In this document: positions 36,611 through 45,309 of the stretch, in pieces
Layout: every line of letters starts with the position of its first letter
Numbering within the stretch: position 1 is the stretch's first letter
NCBI RefSeq assembly: GCF_001485215.1
Contig: NZ_BBWW01000001.1
Span: 1,860,001-1,924,000, forward strand
DNA length: 64,000 nt
From: Leptolyngbya sp. NIES-2104
GTDB taxonomy: Bacteria; Cyanobacteriota; Cyanobacteriia; Leptolyngbyales; Leptolyngbyaceae
Direction: 5' to 3'
Notes under the pieces: model-generated
The model's database searches: none
Told to the model about the DNA's origin: nothing
Seen by the model: the letters and a program-made list of their open reading frames with translations, nothing else
Position numbers and translations under genes: made by a program

Positions 36611-38830
36611 CTACTTGGTTAACAGCGATCGCGTCCGCTCGCCGCGCTCTGGACGGTCCGCAACCTGCTCACGCGGGCTGGTGTAGTAGAAGTAGCTGTC
36701 CGGCTCGTACCGCACGTTCACGCCGTTCGCTACGAGTCCGAGAATGTTCGGCTCTGAGCGATCGAGCAATGATTTCGCAGCAGCAACACTGCCTGCATCT
36801 GCCACACCCGGACGGACTGCAATCAGAACACCGTCTGCCATCTTGCCGAGCACGGCTGCATCTGCTGTTCCTGCCAGCGGCGGCGTGTCAAACACCACAT
36901 AATCGTAGTCTCTCGACACCGTTTCTAAGAAGGCAGTCATCGCTTCCGAGTCCAGAATCGATAACGGGTTCGGCGGCATCACGCCTGCGGTCAGCACCGA
37001 GAGATTGCTGGTAATCGGCTTCACAGCTTGCCGCAGTTCGCTCTGATCCACCACCACGTTACTCAGACCCACTGAATTGACCAATCCCCACAGGTGATGC
37101 TGTGATGGATTCCGCATATCCGCATCAACTAAAAGCACTCTCCGACCGGATTGCGCCATCGTTGCTGCCAGGTTCGCTGCTACTTCAGATTTACCTTCAC
37201 GGGGGACAGCACTGCTGATGACGATCGTTTTCACGGGCTTATCAAGGCTCATGAACTTCAGATTCGCTTGCAGCATCTGATAAGCTTCGTGGATCATTGA
37301 TCGCGGTGTACTCATCGCAATCACACGGGGTGAAATGTCATCCGCACCGGGAGACAGAATCGTTGGGGTGTCGCTGGTTTCAAAGCGAGGCACCAAGCCC
37401 AACAGAGTATAGCCATATTGCGCTTCGGCATCTTTGACGGTCTTGAGCGATTTGTCGATCGTATCGACCAAGAATGCCGCCGCGATTCCTAACAGTAAAC
37501 CGACCATTGCGCCTGCTGCCAGCAAGATCAACCGCATCCGACCCGCCGGACGAGTAGGCACCATGGCGCTTTGCAGCACTCGTGCGTTGCCGACCTGCTG
37601 ATTTTTTGCCACTTCAATCTCTTGTTTGCGAGCATTGAGGTTTTGATAAGCGGTGAGAGCAATCTCTTGTCTGCGCTCTAGTTCGCTCTCTTGCTGAATC
37701 AGTGCTGGAGTCCGAGCCGCACGGCTACTGTAGTTTATGAGTAGTCCAGAGAGCGTCGTAATCCGACCTTCTAAACCCGCCCGCTGAGATTGCAGAGTAG
37801 ATAAAGCCGCTGCCAAGTTCCGCTTGATGTCGCCGACTTGCAGCCGATTCGGAGAGACTTGCACACTCGATCCAACTGCTTCAGAGACTCGCGCCTGCAA
37901 CAGAGCGTTCAAATCATCGCGCTGCTGCTTCAAGGTTTGAATCTGTGGTGTCGTGTCTTTGAAACGCGATGATTCGGTCACGAGACGCGATTCGACGGTC
38001 TGAAGCTGGCTCAAAACGTCCTGTACGCCTGCGGACTGGCTTAGAGAAGCAAGGTCGATCGCTTGTCCGAGTTCGAGTCCTAACTGGTCTGCGACGGCTC
38101 TTTCTTGGCGACCCACATCTGCAAGTTGGGCGCGGGCTTGACTCAACTGATCTTGCAGCACAGCAGCGGAGTTGATATTTGCTGCTGATTCTCGCTCTAG
38201 ATCAACAATGCCGTTTCGTGCACGGAAGTTCTTCAGGTCTTCGGATGCCCGATTCAGCGCTTCTTCTGCGGGGGGAATTTGATTATCGATAAAGCGACCT
38301 GCTTTATTCGCTTCTTCTTGGTTGGTCTTCAGGTTGTTGTCGATGTACGCCTTGAGTACCTGGTTGACCACGTTGGCTGCCATCTCTGGGTCGTCATCTG
38401 CATACTTCACATCAAGAATGTCGGTTGTGGGAACGGGTTCAACCTTGATTTGGCGACTCAGTTCATCTGGCTCCAGCGGTCGTCCCTGGGCATTCTTCAG
38501 TTGTAGAGTATCGATGACGCGCTGCAAAATCGGGTAGGATGTGACGACTGCTGCCTGCGTGTCAAGCGGGTTGCCCTCTCTTCTAAGGGCTTCGAGGGTT
38601 CCGACTCGCTCCCCAACTCCGGTCAGCGAGGTGGTGCGGTTCGACTGAACCAAGGCGCGTCCGTTGGCTTCATAGTTGGGTCGTTGCAGTGAAGTTGCGA
38701 GTCCAGCGACTCCAACCGTTGCGGCGAAAACCCCCGCAGCGACGAGCCAGCGACGTTTCAGGACGAGCCAATAGCTTTGAAGATCAAAATCTTCAGAGTA
38801 GCGCTTTGTCTCAATGTTCATGCTTGTCAT
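36611..38830 (-). CDS. Polysaccharide co-polymerase / tyrosine autokinase (Wzc type)
   Basis: A 739-residue inner-membrane protein controlling capsule/EPS polymerisation and export. The N-terminal Wzz domain lies between two helices (about 30-48 and 440-460), with a long periplasmic coiled coil between them. The C-terminal BY-kinase has Walker A in SSAVPREGKSEVAANLA, Walker A' in VLLVDADMRNPS and Walker B in YVVFDTPPL. The C-terminal tyrosine cluster DSYFYYTSPRE is the autophosphorylation region. All parts are in one polypeptide, as in proteobacterial Wzc. It stands between the GT2 and the WecG-type gene, all leftward. Confidence 0.94.
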   Translation of the reverse strand: MTSMNIETKRYSEDFDLQSYWLVLKRRWLVAAGVFAATVGVAGLATSLQRPNYEANGRALVQSNRTTSLTGVGERVGTLEALRREGNPLDTQAAVVTSYPILQRVIDTLQLKNAQGRPLEPDELSRQIKVEPVPTTDILDVKYADDDPEMAANVVNQVLKAYIDNNLKTNQEEANKAGRFIDNQIPPAEEALNRASEDLKNFRARNGIVDLERESAANINSAAVLQDQLSQARAQLADVGRQERAVADQLGLELGQAIDLASLSQSAGVQDVLSQLQTVESRLVTESSRFKDTTPQIQTLKQQRDDLNALLQARVSEAVGSSVQVSPNRLQVGDIKRNLAAALSTLQSQRAGLEGRITTLSGLLINYSSRAARTPALIQQESELERRQEIALTAYQNLNARKQEIEVAKNQQVGNARVLQSAMVPTRPAGRMRLILLAAGAMVGLLLGIAAAFLVDTIDKSLKTVKDAEAQYGYTLLGLVPRFETSDTPTILSPGADDISPRVIAMSTPRSMIHEAYQMLQANLKFMSLDKPVKTIVISSAVPREGKSEVAANLAATMAQSGRRVLLVDADMRNPSQHHLWGLVNSVGLSNVVVDQSELRQAVKPITSNLSVLTAGVMPPNPLSILDSEAMTAFLETVSRDYDYVVFDTPPLAGTADAAVLGKMADGVLIAVRPGVADAGSVAAAKSLLDRSEPNILGLVANGVNVRYEPDSYFYYTSPREQVADRPERGERTRSLLTK

Positions 38831-39079
38831 AAAGAGGAATCTCAGAAAGTGGGTTGCTCAATACCTTTGGGAGACACGAAACCGAGAATTGAGAGCGTTC
38901 GGGTGAGTCAGAGATAGATGCGCCTGAGCGTGTTTCTTCGGTACAGGTTCGCTAGATGGTAGCGCGATCGCCTTGCACTGTCAGTAGATCTTCCCATCAC
39001 TATGCCATATCTTGTCGTTCAAAAAGCTGAGATAAAGATTGAACTAGATGAAATCTTCAAAAAGTCATCCGTAATCTTG

Positions 39080-39889
39080 CTAGATTGTTTTTATCAGCGA
39101 TCGTGACTTTTTTTGCGCGGCTGACACAGATTCGACAGTTCCCCAGGGATTGTGGTACAGCCGAAATCGCTGTTGAAGCAGCAACCAGAAGAACGGCAAA
39201 TCGTGAATCAGATAGCGCTTCCAGAGCCGTCTCGGTTCACAGAGAATCCGAAACAGCCATTCTAGCCCGACGTTGCTCATCCACTGGGGCGATCGCTGGA
39301 CGGTTCCAGCTTCAAAGTCGATTGTTGCCCCGATCGCGAGGAAAGTCTTCACATTGGGTAGCTGATCCTTGTACCGGGTGATCCATAGCTCTTGTTTCGG
39401 TGCACCGACTCCGATCGCGAGGACGGTCGCACCAGAGCGATTGATCATCTCGATGATGGCTTGACATTCTGCCTCGTTCTTCTCGAAGCCGAAGGAAGGC
39501 GAATGTGCCGCGACGACGATTTCGCGTCCGACCTTGGCATTGATTCGGCTTCGGGCTGCTTCCGCAATTCCGGGAGCGGCTCCCAGCAAGAAGATTTTGA
39601 CACCAGGGTCATTGCGGTAGTACATGTAAAACGCAGGAAACAAATCCGATCCAGAGATTTTCTCCTGAACTGGGGTTCCTAAAAAATACGAGGCATAGAC
39701 TAGCACCCGACTGTCACACACCTTGAAATCCACACCTTGATACGCCCTGTAAAATTCAGGGTCGCGCTGCAACTTCATCAGGTGATCCACGTTGGGCGTG
39801 AACACGATTCCTCCGAGTCTCAGCTTTTCGAGCAGCTCGATCATCGTGAGGTTGTGAATTCCAATGTTAAGAAGGTGAACCTGTCTCAT
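39080..39889 (-). CDS. WecG/TagA/CpsF family glycosyltransferase
   Basis: A 269-residue GT26 enzyme that adds the second sugar to a lipid-linked intermediate. Family blocks are FTPNVDHLMKLQRDPEF, VCDSRVLVYASYFLG, ISGSDLFPAFYMYY and VLAIGVGAPKQELWITRY. The C-terminal GLEWLFRILCEPRRLWKRYL is the membrane-associating part. The start is placed at ATG 39889 (MRQVHLLNIGIHNLTM), which matches the family; the open frame runs 36 residues further. It is likely part of the same repeat-unit assembly pathway as its neighbours. Confidence 0.92.
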   Translation of the reverse strand: MRQVHLLNIGIHNLTMIELLEKLRLGGIVFTPNVDHLMKLQRDPEFYRAYQGVDFKVCDSRVLVYASYFLGTPVQEKISGSDLFPAFYMYYRNDPGVKIFLLGAAPGIAEAARSRINAKVGREIVVAAHSPSFGFEKNEAECQAIIEMINRSGATVLAIGVGAPKQELWITRYKDQLPNVKTFLAIGATIDFEAGTVQRSPQWMSNVGLEWLFRILCEPRRLWKRYLIHDLPFFWLLLQQRFRLYHNPWGTVESVSAAQKKSRSLIKTI

Positions 39890-40614
39890 TACTTTGCCCG
39901 AAAAATCTCTACTACGGCTCCCTCTCAATAGAGCCAAAGCCCTGATATTGGCGATCGTCCGATCTGGACAATCTGAATTTGCTTGCTCATCTTGCACCCA
40001 ATCGTCTTGCAGTTGTTTTGAAAAACCCGCTCTGTCTAACTTCGAGGTGGCTCATTACGTAATCTAAGTGGCTTGCCGGAGGTACGTCTACTTGCTTCAC
40101 TGAATCTTTACGCCATCATTAAGAGATTACCGATGGTGAAAACCGTGGAACTACGGAAAAACCTACCTGCTGCTCTAAGAAACGATCGAAATCCTATTTT
40201 GGGACGATGACAAATTGAGATGCAATGCTAATGAAATGGAGCCACGGTGAAGAACGCATCTGAACTTTAGATAGCTTGAGAATAAGCTACTGCAATTAGT
40301 CAGTCGGCTCAAAAATTAGCAGCAAATAAATGCCCCTCTACCGTTCTCGATCGACAGGTTTAGCTTAAATAATCAGTGAATACACGGAACAATTCTCAGG
40401 ACTCAATTTCAACTGCTAAATGTCTGGTTTTGCTTCATATCAATAATTTTTCTGATTTGCATCTTTACTAAAGATGTTTGAGTATTGATTCTGAAAGTAG
40501 CAACTCTCACGTCTCTAGTTCTGTCTTTACAGCGAAATTGTTAAGTGCGATCGCAGCACAGTTGTTGCTAGAAGTTGAAGGTGCTGAACGGTCCAGACTT
40601 CATCAAGCAAAGCC
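39890..40614. other. Long leader/intergenic region upstream of the WecG-type gene
   Basis: Over 700 bp between two leftward genes without a convincing open frame. A small imperfect inverted repeat CCGTGGAACTACGG lies around 40150, followed by AAAAACC. No riboswitch family was recognised. A promoter for the WecG gene is expected here. An open frame at 40478-40807 overlaps the acetyltransferase in the opposite direction and is rejected. Confidence 0.5.
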
Positions 40615-41229
40615 CTATTCGTCCACCAAAGCTGCTGGAGCCGCCATTGCCACTTCTAAACTCAAGACATCATTTGCAGAAATTGTGTGTTCAACCGCTC
40701 GCTTGCGCTTGAGAATTTTTGCCGGAATACCGATCGCAGTTTCTCTAGCCCCTACATCCGACAACACAACTGCATTCGCACCAATGCAAGCATCGTCGTC
40801 AATCTGAACGCGTCCCAGAATTTTTGCTCCTGCACCTACGTTCACTCGATTGCCCAAAACTGGTGCTTCATCTAAACGATCGAGATAGCGATTTCCAAGC
40901 GTGCAGCCTTGCCGAATCACACAATCATCACCGATCACACAGTTACCGTGAATCACGATCGCGCTTTGATGCTCGATGATCACTCTACGTCCGACTTTGG
41001 CACTGTAAGGAAGCTCAATTCCGTAGCTGTTGCGGACTTTGCGGAACATCATGCGGTAGAGAATGCTAAGGGGTGCTCGTAACATCAGCGGTTTAATCGC
41101 CATGCGCCACACGCCGAAACGATACACTGCGATCGCTCGAAATCCAGGTTTTGTCCAGTCGCGTCCGTGCGCGTTCCAGTCTTCGACAATTTGCTGCCAG
41201 AAACTTAGGGAATCGGTTGTGTGATTCAT
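40615..41229 (-). CDS. Serine acetyltransferase-like O-acetyltransferase (left-handed beta-helix)
   Basis: A 204-residue acyltransferase. Hexapeptide repeats run from about residue 80 to 165, including VGRRVIIEHQSAIVIHGNCV, IGDDCVIRQGCTLGNR and GAGAKILGRVQIDDDACIGA. They are similar to CysE, but with polysaccharide genes on both sides it probably acetylates a sugar in the exported polymer, like WcaB/WcaF. The C-terminal 35 residues are variable. It lies 28 bp downstream of a GT4 gene and likely shares its transcript. Confidence 0.85.
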   Translation of the reverse strand: MNHTTDSLSFWQQIVEDWNAHGRDWTKPGFRAIAVYRFGVWRMAIKPLMLRAPLSILYRMMFRKVRNSYGIELPYSAKVGRRVIIEHQSAIVIHGNCVIGDDCVIRQGCTLGNRYLDRLDEAPVLGNRVNVGAGAKILGRVQIDDDACIGANAVVLSDVGARETAIGIPAKILKRKRAVEHTISANDVLSLEVAMAAPAALVDE

Positions 41230-41257
41230 CGGTTGCGTCCTCTAACACAAGGTTGGG

Positions 41258-42535
41258 TTATTGTGCGATCGAAACAGCGGTCGGCTGTACTTCGGTCAAA
41301 ACAGTCTCAATCACAGGCTGCTGGATGACTTCCATAAATAGCGCTGCGAGTTTTCGCGCTTCTGTGGCGGCATCATGATGGCGTGCAACTCTTTCTGCCC
41401 CGATTTGTCCCATTTCAGCCAGAACTTCGGGGGAAAGCGCGATCGCGTCTTTGATGGCATTGGTGAGATCCGCGATCGAGCCAGAGGGAACGAGCCATCC
41501 GCATTGATTGGGAATGACGAGTTCAGGAATCCCAGCGATGTAAGTGCTAATTACCGGACGATGAAGCGCAAGGGCTTCCATTAGTGCTACGGGCAAGCCT
41601 TCAGCGAAACTCGGAAGCACTAAGGCACGAGCTGCAAGGATTTGTTTGCGGACTTCCTCGTTACTTGCCCAACCTGTGATTTCGATGTGATCTTCTAGTC
41701 CAGCCTCTGAGATCATTGCTTCAAGCTGTGGACGGATCGAGCCATCGCCCACGAAAACGAGCTTGATTGGGATGCCTGCGGCGACGATCGGTTTAATTGC
41801 TTCAATCAAAAGAAGCTGTCCTTTTGCTTCACACAGTCGCCCGACACAAACGATTCGCGGCGCAGCAGGAACGGGAGTTGCTTCGGTGAAAAAGGCTCGA
41901 TCGACTCCGCAATGGATAATTTTGATTTTGTCCCACTGAGATTGATCACACCAGCGATACAGTTGGCTTTTGCCGAATGAACTGACTGTGGCAACAAAAG
42001 ACGATCGCTCAACTTTTTCCACGATCGACAAGGCTTGGATTGTGTCGAACTCTTCAGGTCCATGAATGGTAAAGCTGTAGGTTGGTCCACCTAAAGCTTT
42101 ACAGAGCATCGCGACCGTTGTGGAGTTTGTGCCGAAGTGAGCATGAATGTGTTGAATGCCATCTTCTTCAAACCAATCGTTCAACACGCAGGCTTCAGCG
42201 AGATAGATCAGATGTCGTAAAACACCGCGATCGGAACGCCGCCCGAATTTCACCGCGAGTTTAAGCGCTTGAAAAACCTGGTGCGGTCGGGTGAGAACTG
42301 CTTTGGTCAAACTTTTTAAGAGCGTTGCTACACCATTTTCTAGAACTGTTCGAGTCAGGGCGAGTTCTTTTTGATCGGCTTCATCGACTAACTCAGCGCG
42401 GCACGATCGAATTGCATATCGTCCAACTGGGAGACCGCATTTTTCGATCGCATGGATTTCGCGACGAACAAAACTATGACTAACCTTCGGATATTGATTA
42501 ATCAGATATGCGATCTTGGGCACACCTCTATTCAT
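41258..42535 (-). CDS. Glycosyltransferase family 4 (WcaL-like)
   Basis: A 425-residue GT-B enzyme. The N-terminal acceptor domain starts YLINQYPKVSHSFVRREIHA and holds HIHAHFGTNSTTVAMLC. The donor domain has RIVCVGRLCEAKGQLLLIEA and the E-x7-E motif region in SFAEGLPVALMEALALHRPV. It is paralogous to the GT4 at 45310-46542, with the same start pattern and the same HxH segment. The cytosolic face of the membrane is the expected location. It is divergent from the Gfo/Idh-SDR-GT4 block. Confidence 0.93.
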   Translation of the reverse strand: MNRGVPKIAYLINQYPKVSHSFVRREIHAIEKCGLPVGRYAIRSCRAELVDEADQKELALTRTVLENGVATLLKSLTKAVLTRPHQVFQALKLAVKFGRRSDRGVLRHLIYLAEACVLNDWFEEDGIQHIHAHFGTNSTTVAMLCKALGGPTYSFTIHGPEEFDTIQALSIVEKVERSSFVATVSSFGKSQLYRWCDQSQWDKIKIIHCGVDRAFFTEATPVPAAPRIVCVGRLCEAKGQLLLIEAIKPIVAAGIPIKLVFVGDGSIRPQLEAMISEAGLEDHIEITGWASNEEVRKQILAARALVLPSFAEGLPVALMEALALHRPVISTYIAGIPELVIPNQCGWLVPSGSIADLTNAIKDAIALSPEVLAEMGQIGAERVARHHDAATEARKLAALFMEVIQQPVIETVLTEVQPTAVSIAQ

Positions 42536-42955
42536 AAACCGGGTACTAATACTTACGTAAGAATGCTGAGATTAGTATAGGAACTTGCTGTTTAAGAACA
42601 AAATCTTTTCTTCAGTCTTCTCGATTTTTTGTTTGAATTTAGCTCAATGTAAAGGCTTCATGAAAAATGAGAGGTGGTTAAGAGATATTGCTGAGAAACT
42701 ATGCAGTACTATTTCCAATAAGTCACAGGAGGTTGACTTTCTTCACAATTTAGTGTTTTTGCTACACTTATTCAATCTAGCAACTAATTATTTTGGCATA
42801 TCAGAGCCTGTGACCGTTATGTAATAAGCGCCGTCAACTGTCCGGAGGGGGAGAAACAATCTTTAAGATTTCTGGTAGTTATAGGGTGTTCTTTAAAACA
42901 TGCCGTGAGTTTTAGTCATTTTTTGGATACCTGATGGACTCGGTGGAGGGTTGGT
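42536..42955. other. Divergent promoter region of the polysaccharide cluster
   Basis: About 420 bp of AT-rich sequence between a leftward GT4 and a rightward oxidoreductase. It must contain promoters for both arms of the cluster. An open frame at 42585-42824 has no ribosome-binding site and no recognisable protein features. No defined operator was seen. Confidence 0.5.
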
Positions 42956-44014
42956 ATGGCGATCGCTTTGAAGGCTGCGGTGATTGGAACTGGAGTAATT
43001 TCTAGAGAGCATTTGAGCTTTTTAGAGCGATCGCGAAATGCGAATCTGGTCGGAGTTTGTGATCTGTCGAAGATCTCAGCCCGCTATGCCGCAGAACGTT
43101 TTCAGGCTGAGGCAGCTTACACCGACTATCGGCAACTTTTAGCAGAAACAAAACCCGATGTCGTGCACGTTCTCACGCCGCCTCAGACGCACTCCTGGAT
43201 CGCGAAAGACTGTCTTGAATCGGGAGCGCATGTCATTTGTGAAAAACCGATCGCGCCAACTTACGAGGAGTTTCAGCAGCTTTGGTCGATCGCACAAGCG
43301 AATCAGCGGTATTTGATTGAAGATCAGAATTATCGATTTAATCAGCCGATTTTAGCGATCGAACAACTTATTGCTCAAGGTCGTCTGGGTGAAGTGGAAG
43401 AAGTCGAGATTCGGATTTCACTGGCAGTGCGAAAAATGGCGATGTTTGCCGATGAGAATTTGCCGAATCCGATTCACAAACTGCCTGGAGGTGTGATCCA
43501 CGACACGATCACGCACATGGCGTATTTGGTGCTGCGATTTTTGCCTATGGAGTTCGATCGAGTTCGAGCCAGTTGGAGCAACTACGGCGGTGGTGATCTG
43601 TTCAAATACGATGACCTTGATGCTTTGCTCATTAGTGGGTCAAAACACGCTCGCATTCGGTTTAGCTCAACAACACTACCAGAATGCTTTGAAATCATCG
43701 TGCGCGGCTCGAAAGGTTACGCACAAACCGATTTATTTCAACCTTATGTTCGCGCCGTGTTACCTCGGAAAGTGGGCAAGCAACTGTCACCTTTAGCCAA
43801 TCACTTCATCAATGGCGCGGAACTTATGCGCTGTAGTGTGCGGAATTTCAATCGAAAAATCATGCAGCGAACACCTTATGAAGGACTGCATGGATTACTC
43901 GATCGAACTTACACCGCATTGCTCAATGGCGATCCACCTCCGATTTCTTACGAAGACATGGAGCGTACAAGTCGATTAGTCGAAGCATTATTGGTAGAGG
44001 AGAATCGTTTATGA
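42956..44014 (+). CDS. Gfo/Idh/MocA family oxidoreductase
   Basis: A 352-residue NAD(P)-dependent sugar dehydrogenase. The Rossmann start is KAAVIGTGVISREHL, followed by VHVLTPPQTHSWIAKDCLES and the family motif HVICEKPIA. The C-terminal substrate domain contains PGGVIHDTITHMAYL. In polysaccharide clusters such enzymes oxidise nucleotide sugars, often at C3, before amination or epimerisation. A GGAGG-like site precedes the ATG. Its stop overlaps the next start by four bases (ATGA). Confidence 0.92.
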   Translation: MAIALKAAVIGTGVISREHLSFLERSRNANLVGVCDLSKISARYAAERFQAEAAYTDYRQLLAETKPDVVHVLTPPQTHSWIAKDCLESGAHVICEKPIAPTYEEFQQLWSIAQANQRYLIEDQNYRFNQPILAIEQLIAQGRLGEVEEVEIRISLAVRKMAMFADENLPNPIHKLPGGVIHDTITHMAYLVLRFLPMEFDRVRASWSNYGGGDLFKYDDLDALLISGSKHARIRFSSTTLPECFEIIVRGSKGYAQTDLFQPYVRAVLPRKVGKQLSPLANHFINGAELMRCSVRNFNRKIMQRTPYEGLHGLLDRTYTALLNGDPPPISYEDMERTSRLVEALLVEENRL

Positions 44015-45075
44015 AGCTACTAATCACGGGCGCGTCTGGCTTTCTAGGACAATATGTGGTGGCGGAAGCTTTAAGGCGGGGTCATCAAGTTCGTGCGATC
44101 GTGCGTCCGGTGACGAAAATTGAAAAGTTCTCCTGGCATGATCATCCGAATCTAGAGATTGTGCGGTTAGATCTGCGGCGCAAAGATGGATTGATTGCAG
44201 CGATTGAAGGAATCGATGCTGTGATTCATCTAGCAGCGGCAAAATCGGGCGATTTCTACGCTCAGTTTGCGGGAACTGTGATTGCGACTGAAAATCTGCT
44301 AGAGGCGATGAAAGCGGCGAATGTGCTGCGCTTGATTGCGATTAGTACGTTCTCGGTTTATGACTATTGGAACTTGCCGATCGATACAGTGCTAAATGAA
44401 GATTCAGCGATCGAGCAAAATCCACTAGAGCGCGATGAATATGCTCAAACTAAGCTAATTCAAGAACGATTAGTGCGCGAATTCGAGCAAGAGAACAATG
44501 CACCTGTGACGATTCTTCGACCCGGCATGATCTATGGTCGTGACTATCTCTGGAATCCTTGCTTAGGTGCAGAACTGACAGATACACTCTGGCTCCGAAT
44601 CGGTGCACGGGCACAGATGCCGATGAACTATGTTGAAAACTGTGCAGAAGCGATCCTTCTCGCCGCTGAGAAAGATAGTGCGATCGGTCAAACAATCAAT
44701 CTCGTTGATGATAATTTGCCGACTCAGCGAGAATTTGCTAAAAAGCTATTTGCAAGACAAAAGGACTTTCCGCGAATGGTTCCGCTCAATTGGACATTCA
44801 TGCGGGGATTCACTTGGATACTATGGCTATATAACAAAACAGTGCTGAAAGGACAGGCAAAGTTTCCGGGTATCTTTGTTCCGGCAAAACTTCATGCTAG
44901 ATTTAAGCCCTTGCTTTACACAAATGATCGAGCGAAACAAATTTTGCAGTGGATTCCGCGATACAGCTTAGATGAAGCGTTCGATCGCAGTTGTAGCTCG
45001 ATCGATTTGTTAGCGGTTCCGGTTGTCGCTCAACCTGCTCAAGATCAGGAACCTCAGCAAGCATTGGTCAGTTAG
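44011..45075 (+). CDS. NAD-dependent epimerase/dehydratase (extended SDR)
   Basis: A 354-residue extended SDR. The cofactor motif is TGASGFLGQYV (residues 6-16). The segments AVIHLAAAKSG and AISTFSVYDYW follow, and the expected Tyr-x3-Lys is DEYAQTKLIQERLV. It probably modifies a nucleotide sugar made available by the coupled Gfo/Idh enzyme. The stop codon TAG was formed by the first base of an inserted mobile element; the sequence across the empty site would have read TAA, so the protein is unaffected. Confidence 0.92.
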   Translation: MKLLITGASGFLGQYVVAEALRRGHQVRAIVRPVTKIEKFSWHDHPNLEIVRLDLRRKDGLIAAIEGIDAVIHLAAAKSGDFYAQFAGTVIATENLLEAMKAANVLRLIAISTFSVYDYWNLPIDTVLNEDSAIEQNPLERDEYAQTKLIQERLVREFEQENNAPVTILRPGMIYGRDYLWNPCLGAELTDTLWLRIGARAQMPMNYVENCAEAILLAAEKDSAIGQTINLVDDNLPTQREFAKKLFARQKDFPRMVPLNWTFMRGFTWILWLYNKTVLKGQAKFPGIFVPAKLHARFKPLLYTNDRAKQILQWIPRYSLDEAFDRSCSSIDLLAVPVVAQPAQDQEPQQALVS

Positions 45076-45283
45076 AGGGTGTTTGAAAAGTATAAAAAGC
45101 CTTTTCGCTTCGATTGCCTCCCGCCCTGAAATGAATTTCGGGCTAACCGTAGAAAGTCTACTGAAGTAGACTCAGAGGCAGCTTCAGGTTCTTAGTCCAT
45201 TTCTAATGGACTTTCGCCGATTAGCCCGAAATTCATTTCAGGGCGGGAGGCTGCAACGAACGACAAACTTTTCAAACATCCTC
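45075..45283. mobile_element. Non-autonomous element with T-shaped fold, copy 3
   Basis: A 209-bp element and one of the best preserved copies. It runs GAGGGTGTTTGAAAAGTAT ... ACTTTTCAAACATCCTC. Both flanks are TTA (45072-45074 and 45284-45286), a 3-bp target duplication. The outer stem is perfect over 25 bp (45122-45146 with 45221-45245). Hairpins inside are AGTCTACTGAAGTAGACT and AGTCCATTTCTAATGGACT. It separates the SDR gene from the downstream GT4 in the same direction and may reduce read-through between them. Confidence 0.9.
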
Positions 45284-45309
45284 TTAAGGGTTGCTCAGAG
45301 GCAAAACGA

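Noticed and set aside
36611-38830. Possible horizontally acquired island for the polysaccharide cluster
   Set aside because: HIP1 density and base composition look like the rest of the window, and no integrase, tRNA or attachment repeats were seen.
39890-40614. A riboswitch in the long leader of the WecG-type gene
   Set aside because: Only a short imperfect hairpin is visible; none of the known riboswitch cores could be recognised.
40478-40807. 109-codon plus-strand frame before the acetyltransferase end
   Set aside because: Two thirds are antisense to the clear acetyltransferase gene.
42585-42824. 79-codon frame in the divergent EPS control region
   Set aside because: No start signal or family resemblance; more likely chance in AT-rich sequence.
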